A stretch of 40,296 nucleotides of DNA from Anaeromyces robustus (Eukaryota > Neocallimastigomycota > Neocallimastigomycetes > Neocallimastigales > Neocallimastigaceae), in assembly GCA_002104895.1 (NCBI GenBank), contig MCFG01000296.1, positions 47,501 through 87,796 on the forward strand, in the 5' to 3' direction. The position numbers were made by a program, and so were the translations under genes. The notes under the pieces were generated by a model. It was not told the origin of the DNA, ran no database searches, and saw only the letters and a program-made list of their open reading frames with translations. Each line of letters starts with the position of its first letter. Within the stretch, counting starts at the first letter, position 1. Below, in pieces: positions 21,399 to 33,400 of this stretch.

Positions 21399-21483
21399 TA
21401 CATTTCATCTTCGACTAATTCTCCATGCTACGAGTCGCTACGCTTTATCTCACATGTTCACCCTGTCTACCACTACATTTCAT
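21399..21483. other. G+C-rich 65-bp insert between 10-bp direct repeats
   Basis: TACATTTCAT occurs at 21399-21408 and 21474-21483. Between them lie 65 bp of near-balanced composition (includes GCTACGAGTCGCTACGC) in a region otherwise almost pure A+T. The layout looks like a short captured or retroposed fragment with a target duplication. I do not recognise the source, and neither strand gives a convincing protein or tRNA. Confidence 0.5.
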
Positions 21484-22099
21484 ATATATGTAAAATATAC
21501 ATAAAAATAACATAGATATATAATTTATACAAATATTTAAGCAATAATAATAATAGTTATATATATATATATATATATATAATAGAAATATTTAAATTCA
21601 GTTATTCATAAGTAAAGAATTTAGGAAAAAATTATATAGTTTAAGAATTACAATAAAAATAATAATAAAATACATATTAAAATTTTTAATCATTAAATAT
21701 AATATATAAAGAATTGAATAATAGAATATATTTCAATAATAAAATTGATTAAGAAGTTATTGATTATTAATTTATTTTTTATCAAATGAAATATATAAAA
21801 AAAAAATAACCTTACTTTTAAAAATCAATTTCTGAAGGGTTAAATTATATTTAATTTTGATTAATTTTAAGAGTCGAAATCCTTTAAATATATAATATTT
21901 AAATGCATTATTTGTTACTTTTTTTTTTTTTGATAATTATGAGAATAGAGTTTTGAATTTTGAGTTAAATTATCAATAATGAAATTGTTTAATTTCAACT
22001 AAAATTTCAACTAAAAAATTTAAATCTTCTAATATTAGCGAAAAAAGTTGTAATGACTTATGAAATATTATGTAAATAATGATGTACTATAACAAAAAT
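21484..22099. other. A+T-rich spacer
   Basis: There is an (AT)n run near 21560. A block with AAATTTAAATCTTCTAATAT and TTAGCGAAAAAAGTTGT near 22015-22050 weakly recalls the LTR-L 5' end, but I do not call it. No gene is seen. Confidence 0.4.
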
Positions 22100-22806
22100 T
22101 GATAAATGGCTACTAATATCTTAATTTAAAAATTGCTTTCATAAGTGATAATAGTCTTATCAAGAAGAATTTTCGTAATACTTATTTTAAATTTCTAGAA
22201 TTAGTTTAAAACTTTAATTTCTATTTAGACTTCTTGTCAGTAATTGTTATTTAATGTTTATTAGTTATTATTATTCTAATTAATGATTTTCTCTAAATTT
22301 ATTATTATTAAATTAAATCTTTCTAAGTTTATTCTTTTTCATTATATTAATTCTTAATGATCATTTCTTTAATTATTAATATTATTTATTAGACTTTTAA
22401 TTATAAAATTTATTTAGTTACACTAAAAATTGTATATTATAATATGAATTATTATTATTATTATTATTTTTTTTAATATTTTAATATTTTAATATTTTAA
22501 TATTTTAATATTTTATTATTTTATTATTTTATTATTTTATTATTTTATTATTTTATAAATTCATTTTAAGTTTATTAGACTAAATTAATTTTAATTTTAT
22601 TATTATTATTATTATTATTATTTCATTATTACTATTTTATTTATTATATTATTATTTTTAGTTATTATTTTACTAATATTAACAACAACGAAATGATTTT
22701 AAAAAATTTTACATGTATTTATATTTTTATAATAATTTAAAGTATTTATAATATTTAATAATAAAAATAAATAAAAAGAACAATTTTCATTATAGAAAAG
22801 AAAATA
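22100..22806 (+). repeat. Diverged direct repeat shared with 11020-11600
   Basis: Same ordered landmarks as 11020-11600, including GGTTACACTAAAAATT-like and ACATGTATTTATATTTTTAT words. An internal (TATTTTAA)n and (ATTTT)n expansion lies near 22460-22560. From 22807 to 23163 the flank leads to tRNA-Cys copy 4. Its part at 23030-23096 is homologous to the left flank of the TRIM at 24569. Confidence 0.5.
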
Positions 22807-23163
22807 AATAATTTAATCTAAAAAAAAAAAAATTATTAATTATTAATTATAATTTAATATCTAATTTTTATGGCTAATTAGGAACAATTTTAAAAATTTA
22901 ATATTTTACATTTCTTTTTATATAAAATTACTATTTTAAGCTTTATTTACAAACAATTATTAAAGTATTTAGTAAAAAATTGTTAAATAATTATTTTATT
23001 TTTAATTTCTATAAATTTAATAGAATTATTATTATTTTATAATATTTTAAATAATTAAATATTTAATAATTTAATATTTAGTTTAATATTAATAATTTTC
23101 AAAATCAGCTAAATTATTATTTTTTTATTTTAAAATTTCATTTTTTACCACTAGTCACATTAT

Positions 23164-23235
23164 AGGGTGTTAGCTCAGCGGTAGAGCAATTGACTGCAGA
23201 TCAATAGGTCTTCGGTTCAAATCTGGAACGTCCCT
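23164..23235 (+). tRNA. tRNA-Cys (GCA), copy 4, decaying
   Basis: It differs from the other three Cys copies at three sites. One puts A opposite C at the first acceptor pair, one makes a G-T pair in the acceptor stem (ACGTCCC), and one makes a G-T pair in the T stem (ATCTGG). Anticodon GCA, D arm and B box core are kept. The following GTATTATTTTTAA holds only a short T run as terminator. It is probably a weak gene or early pseudogene. Confidence 0.8.
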
Positions 23236-24563
<1,328 letters not shown>

Positions 24564-24568
24564 TTCAA

Positions 24569-26415
24569 TGTAATGATATGGATCCATTATGGCTACTAAT
24601 TAGGCTCAGTTCTACCTGCTTCTATTATTATGTTGGTTGTCTCTGGTTCGAACCTTACTCTTTATCTTTCGGAATAATATTATTTATTTAATTAATAATA
24701 AATATATTCACTCAATTATTAGATAATAATTTACTTAAATTAATAATATGTATTCATTGAAATAAATTTATTTAAATATTAATTTATTATTCACTTAATT
24801 AATATAATAATTTATCTAGTTCTTAATATTATATTTATTTAATTAAAATAATAATTAAATAATTATATAATTCTTATTTTAAATAATTTGCCCAATCATG
24901 TAATAATTTAGAATGGATTTTTGAATATATAAATTCATGTATTTTATTTTATTTGACTCTTTGAGTCGATATTAACAATCAATTAATAATAAATAAAATA
25001 TAAATATCAACCATAAATAAATGAACAAATATATATTATATAAATGAATCTACTAATTAATTAAGTGAATAATCAATAGTGTTATAAATAATTTAATATA
25101 TTATATTATTATTTATTATTAATTTCCTACAATAACCTAGTGGTCACTCCAAATCTTTACAATATCGACTCCACGTTGAAACAACACCCACTACCTTGTT
25201 GTAGGACCAATCCTTCCAAGGTTTTCACCGTTCAACGTTTCAATAAACGCCATAAATCGAAAATCTATTTTCAATAATATTAAAATAAGAACAACAATGC
25301 ATCCATCAATCTTTTTCGGAAATTTTTTAATTTTACCAATCGGTTTAAAAAATGATGCGTTTTTCACTAAATATAAATTATCTCCATCAGGAGTACACTT
25401 TGAACTAGTTTGGAACATTCTAGAACAGTTTTACCTATTTTTCTTCTCAAAAAATCTTTATTTCAATTTTGATGCCGTTAGCCGCATTTTTTGGTAATTT
25501 TCTGTTCATACTCAATTCTACTAGAAAACCAGATACCAATTTATCTTTATTTTATCTGTGCCTGCCATATAATACCTCTTAAACTCTACTTCGATATAAA
25601 ATTTTAACTACTATTTTAGGATACGTTACCGCTAAATAATCAAATACTATAACTCTAATATTTTAATATATCTTTTTGTAGATACTATCTTATACAAATT
25701 TTTTTTTTTAGGCTTTTAATGATTACTCTCGATTATAACTCTCTTTAGATTATCTACAAACTCTTATTTACTATTCTTTTATATTAGCGATCGTCTGGTA
25801 TCCGATCTTTAGAGGAGGACCATGTAATGATATGGATCCATTATGGCTACTAATTAGGCTCAGTTCTACCTGCTTCTATTATTATGTTGGTTGTCTCTGG
25901 TTCGAACCTTACTCTTTACCTTTCGGAATAATATTATTTATTTAATTAATAATAAATATATTCACTCAATTATTAGATAATAATTTACTTAAATTAATAA
26001 TATGTATTCATTGAAATAAATTTATTTAAATATTAATTTATTATTCACTTAATTAATATAATAATTTATCTAGTTCTTAATATTATATTTATTTAATTAA
26101 AATAATAATTAAATAATTATATAATTCTTATTTTAAATAATTTGCCCAATCATGTAATAATTTAGAATAGATTTTTGAATATATAAATTCATGTATTTTA
26201 TTTTATTTGACTCTTTGAGTCGATATTAACAATCAATTAATAATAAATAAAATATAAATATCAACCATAAATAAATGAACAAATATATATTATATAAATG
26301 AATCTACTAATTAATTAAGTGAATAATCAATAGTGTTATAAATAATTTAATATATTATATTATTATTTATTATTAATTTCCTACAATAACCTAGTGGTCA
26401 CTCCAAATCTTTACA
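24569..26415 (+). mobile_element. TRIM-like element copy 1 (LTR-S family)
   Basis: It consists of LTR 24569-25161 (593 bp), internal 25162-25822 (661 bp) and LTR 25823-26415 (593 bp). TTCAA lies on both sides (24564-24568 and 26416-26420). The internal region has a primer-binding site ATATCGACTC at 25162-25171 and a purine tract AGAGGAGGACCA just before the 3' LTR. It has no gag or pol; the short frames on either strand look like chance. A leader hairpin pairs ACGTTGAA (25173-25180) with TTCAACGT (25231-25238). The LTRs are nearly identical, so it is young. It would need proteins from another element. Confidence 0.92.
24963..24972 (+). promoter_or_regulatory. Self-priming 10-mer in LTR-S
   Basis: GAGTCGATAT is the perfect reverse complement of ATATCGACTC directly after the LTR (25162-25171). 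It lies about 35 nt past a TATA-like TATATAAATTC, where the transcript should begin. Confidence 0.7.
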
Positions 26416-26420
26416 TTCAA

Positions 26421-28267
26421 TGTAATGATATGGATCCATTATGGCTACTAATTAGGCTCAGTTCTACCTGCTTCTATTATTATGTTGGTTGTCTCTGGTT
26501 CGAACCTTACTCTTTACCTTTCGGAATAATATTATTTATTTAATTAATAATAAATATATTCACTCAATTATTAGATAATAATTTACTTAAATTAATAATA
26601 TGTATTCATTGAAATAAATTTATTTAAATATTAATTTATTATTCACTTAATTAATATAATAATTTATCTAGTTCTTAATATTATATTTATTTAATTAAAA
26701 TAATAATTAAATAATTATATAATTCTTATTTTAAATAATTTGCCCAATCATGTAATAATTTAGAATAGATTTTTGAATATATAAATTCATGTATTTTATT
26801 TTATTTGACTCTTTGAGTCGATATTAACAATCAATTAATAATAAATAAAATATAAATATCAACCATAAATAAATGAACAAATATATATTATATAAATGAA
26901 TCTACTAATTAATTAAGTGAATAATCAATAGTGTTATAAATAATTTAATATATTATATTATTATTTATTATTAATTTCCTACAATAACCTAGTGGTCACT
27001 CCAAATCTTTACAATATCGACTCCACGTTGAAACAACACCCACTACCTTGTTGTAGGACCAATCCTTCCAAGGTTTTCACCGTTCAACGTTTCAATAAAC
27101 GCCATAAATCGAAAATCTATTTTCAATAATATTAAAATAAGAACAACAATGCATCCATCAATCTTTTTCGGAAATTTTTTAATTTTACCAATCGGTTTAA
27201 AAAATGATGCGTTTTTCACTAAATATAAATTATCTCCATCAGGAGTACACTTTGAACTAGTTTGGAACATTCTAGAACAGTTTTACCTATTTTTCTTCTC
27301 AAAAAATCTTTATTTCAATTTTGATGCCGTTAGCCGCATTTTTTGGTAATTTTCTGTTCATACTCAATTCTACTAGAAAACCAGATACCAATTTATCTTT
27401 ATTTTATCTGTGCCTGCCATATAATACCTCTTAAACTCTACTTCGATATAAAATTTTAACTACTATTTTAGGATACGTTACCGCTAAATAATCAAATACT
27501 ATAACTCTAATATTTTAATATATCTTTTTGTAGATACTATCTTATACAAATTTTTTTTTTTAGGCTTTTAATGATTACTCTCGATTATAACTCTCTTTAG
27601 ATTATCTACAAACTCTTATTTACTATTCTTTTATATTAGCGATCGTCTGGTATCCGATCTTTAGAGGAGGACCATGTAATGATATGGATCCATTATGGCT
27701 ACTAATTAGGCTCAGTTCTACCTGCTTCTATTATTATGTTGGTTGTCTCTGGTTCGAACCTTACTCTTTACCTTTCGGAATAATATTATTTATTTAATTA
27801 ATAATAAATATATTCACTCAATTATTAGATAATAATTTACTTAAATTAATAATATGTATTCATTGAAATAAATTTATTTAAATATTAATTTATTATTCAC
27901 TTAATTAATATAATAATTTATCTAGTTCTTAATATTATATTTATTTAATTAAAATAATAATTAAATAATTATATAATTCTTATTTTAAATAATTTGCCCA
28001 ATCATGTAATAATTTAGAATAGATTTTTGAATATATAAATTCATGTATTTTATTTTATTTGACTCTTTGAGTCGATATTAACAATCAATTAATAATAAAT
28101 AAAATATAAATATCAACCATAAATAAATGAACAAATATATATTATATAAATGAATCTACTAATTAATTAAGTGAATAATCAATAGTGTTATAAATAATTT
28201 AATATATTATATTATTATTTATTATTAATTTCCTACAATAACCTAGTGGTCACTCCAAATCTTTACA
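26421..28267 (+). mobile_element. TRIM-like element copy 2 (tandem with copy 1)
   Basis: It consists of LTR 26421-27013, internal 27014-27674 and LTR 27675-28267, with the same lengths and essentially the same sequence as copy 1. The period is exactly 1852 bp, one element plus one 5-bp TTCAA. Its left flank is TTCAA, but its right flank is TAGGA, which belongs to the old Ty3 fossil, so the right side is chimeric. Confidence 0.92.
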
Positions 28268-28304
28268 TAGGACTGGAGGAGGTTTAGAGATATTTCGATT
28301 TAAG
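28268..28304 (-). mobile_element. Old Ty3 fossil, small left piece
   Basis: These 37 bp lie between TRIM copy 2 and Ty3-A. They end in TTAAG (28300-28304), the target duplication of Ty3-A, so they were continuous with 35601-36279 before that insertion. Confidence 0.65.
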
Positions 28305-28332
28305 TGTAACGAATCTCACAATTAATAAAATA

Positions 28333-28404
28333 GTAACCATGGTCTAGTGGTTAGTCACTATGACCATCTGGGCGAACACTCTGGGTTCGACTCACACTTG
28401 TTAC
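28333..28404 (+). promoter_or_regulatory. 72-nt tRNA-Glu-like region in LTR-A (also 35065-35136)
   Basis: It is exactly 72 nt if framed by the pair GTAACCA/TTGTTAC (six of seven match). Box A TGGTCTAGTGGTTAG is the eukaryotic tRNA-Glu D-arm sequence. TTCGA falls at tRNA positions 54-58, and box B is GGGTTCGACTC (28383-28393). The anticodon and D stems do not form, so it is not a working tRNA, but both Pol III boxes survive. Related stretches lie at 36308-36380, 8363-8435 and 4751-4822. Confidence 0.65.
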
Positions 28405-28628
28405 AAACTTTATAAAAATTTTATTTTTTAAATTTTTATTATGAATTTCTGTATTTTATTTCTGTATTTTTATTTCTGTATTTTACGTAGAAATTAATAG
28501 AATACAATCAAAAATTTTAAGACAACTTTTATATTAAATTTTTCTAAATTTTTCCATAAGATTTTAATCAAAAGTTTCTAGAAATTTTAAACAACTTTTT
28601 ACGAAGAAAACTATTTTTCCGTAAAAAG

Positions 28629-28676
28629 TATAAATAGGTGTAAAATTTTTAAATGATTAATTCTTCGCGATTTTAT
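28629..28676 (+). promoter_or_regulatory. TATA box and self-priming start in LTR-A
   Basis: TATAAATAG begins at 28629. The 10-mer GCGATTTTAT at 28667-28676, 38 nt later, is the perfect reverse complement of ATAAAATCGC at 28869-28878 right after the LTR. This is the arrangement known for Tf1, where the first bases of the transcript fold back on the primer-binding site. Confidence 0.75.
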
Positions 28677-28919
28677 TAATTAATTATAAGTAATTCAGAA
28701 TATTACAAAATTAATTAATAAATAAATAAATTTTTACTTTTAATAAATCTAATAAAACAAGTTCTTATAAAACCAATTTTCTTTTCTGATTTACCTTTTG
28801 TGTAGACCTGTTGGGTCAATCAAAATAATTGTGTAAAATAATTTACTTATTTTTTACAATTTATTACAATAAAATCGCCCAAAAGTTAGTAATCAAACCC
28901 AATACCTTTACACAGAAAA

Positions 28920-29457
28920 AATTTTCCAAACTACCCTCCGGAATACATAGAAACTACCCTACTTTCTGGGACCACCCTACGGACTATCTTAGACTATCCT
29001 ACATTAAATCTTAGACTACTCTACTTATATTTGGGACTACCCTCCGGACAATTATAAACTATCCTTTATAAATTTCTTTAGACTACCCTCCGGACAATTA
29101 TAAACTATCCTTTATAAATTTCTTTAGACTACCCTCCGGACAATTATAAACTATCCTTTATAAATTTCTTTAGACTACCCTCCGGATTATTTCTAGCCAT
29201 CCTACGTAAATCATTTAGACTACCCTCCGTAATTTCTTTTTAGACTATCTTCCGGACCACTACAAACTACCCTCTGTAATAATTCTTTTTATAACCTCCG
29301 TAATTTCTTACTTAGCACAAGACTACCCTACGGAAAATATTGTCCCTAATCGAAATCATAAATTACCTTTAAATTACACCTGAACTATTTTAAATATAGT
29401 GTTAGACTACCCTACGGAATATAATATTGTTGAAAACTACCCTACGGAAAATACTGT

Positions 29458-29499
<42 letters not shown>

Positions 29500-29585
29500 T
29501 TTTACTCCTAAACCACTACTGAACTGCCTTAAAAATAGTAAAAGACTACCCTACGTACAATAGACTACCCTACGGAAAAAAAAAA
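28920..29585 (+). repeat. ACTACCCT(C/A)CGG array in the Ty3-A leader
   Basis: About 15 copies of a motif close to GACTACCCTCCGGA lie in the untranslated leader. They include three full 46-bp tandem units from 29035 to 29172 and poly-A runs near 29462 and 29576. No reading frame of note is present; the 28829-29014 frame spans LTR and leader and is not credible. Confidence 0.8.
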
Positions 29586-29749
29586 AAAAAAAATTAATTA
29601 TTCTTTATTTATAATAAATTACTTACCTGAAATAGTGGTAAGAAAATAACGTGTTGTAATAAAATTTTTGTGTTTTTTTTTTAATTTTGTCATAAGGAGA
29701 ATCGTTATAGAGGATCCTTATAAAATATTCTTCCTTTTTCTAATTAATT

Positions 29750-30281
29750 TTTCGAGTTTCACATTGGCCCTCGCTGGTAGGCTCAGACGTAAGTCCTACA
29801 TTCAGCTCGAGTAAGTTGATAAACTGAAAGAACAGCAGTGTGAAATAGAAAAAAAAAATTACTAAAAGGTTAAATAAGTCCATAAAACTTTTTCTGTTGT
29901 TTAAATTTTAAGGTAATTTTTTTTAATATACTAGGAGCGTTTAGAGCTCATATACAGAGTGTTTGGCGTAAGTAACTAGTTTCTAGTAGGTTAAGAAACT
30001 ATAGTCAATTAGTTACTTAGGTATTGATAAAAGTGGGTAGTGTGAGAAGCACGCTTTCTTGGGGGAAGGAATTGTTGTGTGATAAAAAGCACTGCAATAT
30101 CGGACGTTCAAGTTCAATATCTTCGTAAGCTCTGGCAAACAAGGAACTTCAGTCACCGAAGGCTGGAGGTTGGTCGTGAAGGTGAAGCGACTTTAATTAT
30201 ATAGTTTTAATATTTTACTTCGAGGTCTAGTATATACCTCTAGTTAGTAGCTTTTGCCGGTTATTTTTTTGTTGTAAGGCA
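29750..30281 (+). ncRNA. Conserved structured leader RNA of Ty3-A
   Basis: Two blocks (29750-29848 and 29927-30281) are about 98-99% identical to 37934-38033 and 38121-38476 in Ty3-B. Visible stems are TTTCACA 29757-29763 with TGTGAAA 29839-29845; GTAGG 29777-29781 with CCTAC 29795-29799; TAAGTAACTA 29969-29978 with TAGTTACTTA 30010-30019, enclosing GTTTCT/AGAAAC; CTTCG 30121-30125 with CGAAG 30157-30161; and GAGGT/ACCTC at 30222-30240. Two GTAAGT words could be splice donors. Roles such as packaging, translation control or splicing are inferred. Confidence 0.6.
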
Positions 30282-30488
30282 TAAAAGCGAAATTCCAAAT
30301 TACCTTAAATAAATTTGTCCTACTTAAAATTTCCAAAAATTTAAATTTTATTCTGTCTTATGAACTTCAACATTCTACTCGTAATCATAAAATTAATAAT
30401 CTTAGAAATAGAACTACTCACTGTGGCAATTTTACTCAAAGCACTTAGAACAATAAACAACTTTAACAATAAGAACGAAAATTAGAAG

Positions 30489-33400
30489 ATGGAAGAAGAT
30501 TCATTTTTTAATGCTAGTGTCAACAACAAAGATGGTTTTGCTGGAGACCGCCGCTATTTCAAAGGATTCCTCGCCAAGATGAATCTCATATTTATGTTGC
30601 AACCCGAAAGATTCGCCGAAGATCCCATTAAAGTCGCATACATTATCTCCAGATTATATGGTTCTGCTATGAACTGGGCCGCAACCTTAATAGAAAATGT
30701 GGACCCATGTTTAAACGATTACGAAGCCTTTATTTCAAGATTCAAGGCTACTTTTGGCGATTACGATTCAACATTTATCGCCAACCAAAAATTAAGAACC
30801 ATAAGGCAAAAACGTCTTGGGGATGTCCGAAATTATATTATAGAATTTAATAAGTATTCTGACGAATCTTCGTGGAATGAAGAGGCAAAAATGGATGCCT
30901 TTCTCGCTGGATTAAATGATCAAATTGCAACCAGAATCCTTGAGATGTTCCCAGGACCTAGAACACTTCTCTCCATGCAAACCATTGCTTCTAGAATTGA
31001 CTCCAGAATTTCAACCCAGAGACAATTTTTCACCTCACAAAATAAATCAAATAACAATAATAATCACAACAAAAACAACAACAATAGAAAATCAAGTTTT
31101 TCCAAGAAAACACAAAATCAAAAACCTCGCGGACCATTATCGAACGAAGAAAAGGAAAGAAGAAGAAGAGAAAATCTTTGCGCATACTGTGCTTCCTCTG
31201 AACATTCGTGGGAAAAATGTCCACTTAGAAAAAAGAATAAAGCTTCTACTACCTCCCATATCACCAATCCCGAAGCAAACTTTAGTTCAAGGCCAAGAAT
31301 TTCTGATCAACCAGACTTAAAGTTACCAATTTTCGAATTCATTCTCAAAGTCTCAAATACCTCCATCAACACAAAAATTCTTTTAGATTCCGGCTCTCAA
31401 CTTAGCCTTATGGATGTATATTATGCTAAACAACATAATATACCCTTCTCGACTAAAACAGATCTTCCCAAGATATCTGGAATTGGAGGAAATCAAACTA
31501 TACTTGGTGAAACCTTTCCCATTTCAATGACTTATAAAAATCATAATTGCAAAGTGAAATTTTACGTTCTTGACTTACCCTCCTATTGCGCCATATTAGG
31601 AACTGACTGGCTTTCAATACATAATCCTACTATTAATTTTGGAACCAAAGAACTTTCATTCAAATCAAATCATTGCGTTTCAAATTGCCTAATGCTCCCC
31701 AGTTCTTTTGCTGCCTTCATTCCTCCAAAGGAAACAAAAAAGGAAAATGAATCCAAAATACAAACTTTATTACCTGCTAAACTTCGGCCTTTTAAAGATG
31801 TATTCAGTGAAATATATGCCAACGAGCTACCTCCTCATAGACCCTACGATTGTGAGATAAACCTTCTTCCTGGCACTCAGCTATATTATGGGCCAATCTA
31901 CCCTTTAACAGAAAAGGAATCGGCCACACTTAAGGAATACATCGAGGAAAACTTAGCAAAAGGATTTATCCGAAAATCTAAATCCCCCGCTGGCGCTCCT
32001 GTATTTTTTGTGTTAAAAAAGAATGGTGAACTAAGAATGGTAGTAGACTACCGACATTTGAACGATATTACGATCCGTGACTCTTATCCTTTACCTTTGA
32101 TTAACGACATGTTAGAACATTTATCCAAAGGAAGAGTCTTCTCAAAATTAGATCTTCGTTCGGCATACAACCTAGTTAGGATCAAAGAACGTGACGAATT
32201 CAAGACGGCATTTACTTGTAAATACGGACACTTTGAATACCTAGTAATGCCTTTCGGTCTCAAGAATGCTCCTGCCGTTTTTCAACACTTTATAAATGAC
32301 ATTTTAGAAGATGTCTTGGGTAAATTCGCCTTCTGTTATATTGATGACATAATAATCTTCTCTCCTGACTTAGACACTCACTTTGTTCATTTATCTGAAG
32401 TACTTAACAGATTAAGAAAAGCCCATCTATTCGCAAAACTTGAAAAATGCGAATTTTGTGTTCCCTTCTTGGATTTTCTTGGTCACAGAATATCTTCTGA
32501 TGGTATTCTCATGGACCCAAAAAAGGTTTCCTCGATTTTAGAATGGCCTATCCCTGCAAACGTTAAACAATTACAATCATTCTTGGGTTTGGCAAACTAC
32601 TACCGACGCTTTATTCCTGGATTTGCAGCAATCACTCATCCTCTTAATTCTCTATTAAAGAAACATATAAAATTCAGTTGGACCTCGAAAACTCAAGATG
32701 CCTTTGAAGAAATAAAGTACAAGTTCTCTTCTGCTCCAGTTCTTGCTTATCCTAATCGTGATCTACCCTTCTTAGTGGAAACTGATAGCAGCAATTTTGC
32801 CATCGGGGCTATTCTCTCGCAAAACTCTTTAAAGGATAACAAAATTCATCCAGTTGCTTTCTTTTCTAGATCTCTTACCTCTGCAGAAAAGAACTACCCG
32901 ATATACGACAAAGAACTTCTAGCTATTGTTGAATCTCTGGAACATTGGAGACACTTATTAAAAGGCACATCGATCCCATTTACCATTTTTTCTGACCACC
33001 GTAATCTTTTATATCAAAAGAAACCCGAAAAGATGTCACAAAGATTAGTACGTTGGGCTTTATTTCTCTCTGAATTTAACTTCAAAATTGTTTATCGTGC
33101 TGGTTCCGCTAATGGCAAAGCTGATGCACTTTCTCGTAGACCTGATTATGCTACCAACGATGAAGAACTTTCTTCCATTGACACTCCTTTTTCGGTACTT
33201 AGACCCGAAAACTTTTGTGCAGTAGCTTCCATAGTTTCATCCTTGAACGAAAAAATTATCAAAGAATACTCCAAAGATAAATTTTATCAAGAAACCTATA
33301 ATAAACTTATCTCAAATAATTCTTCTGGACAAAATGACTTCTCGTTAATAAATAACTTTTTACTATTCAAAGGTAAAATATACGTGCCAACTAGTTGCCG

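Noticed and set aside
21399-21483. C/D snoRNA or tRNA fragment
   Set aside because: No proper C and D boxes, no cloverleaf and no reading frame of use on either strand.
25191-27349. Frames of 75 and 66 residues on both strands inside each TRIM copy
   Set aside because: They overlap each other, match no retroelement domain, and are identical only because the two copies are a young tandem pair.
28333-28404. tRNA-Glu gene in LTR-A
   Set aside because: The internal boxes and the acceptor-like ends are good, but D, anticodon and T stems fail and the anticodon position is not a Glu anticodon. Kept as a tRNA-like promoter only.
28829-29014. 61-residue frame across the Ty3-A LTR and leader
   Set aside because: It spans the primer-binding site and the CTACC array and has no domain; untranslated leader is the simpler reading.
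29777-29845. Hammerhead ribozyme in the Ty3 leader
   Set aside because: TTGATAA and CTGAAAG resemble parts of the core, but the required CTGATGA and GAAAC arrangement is absent.
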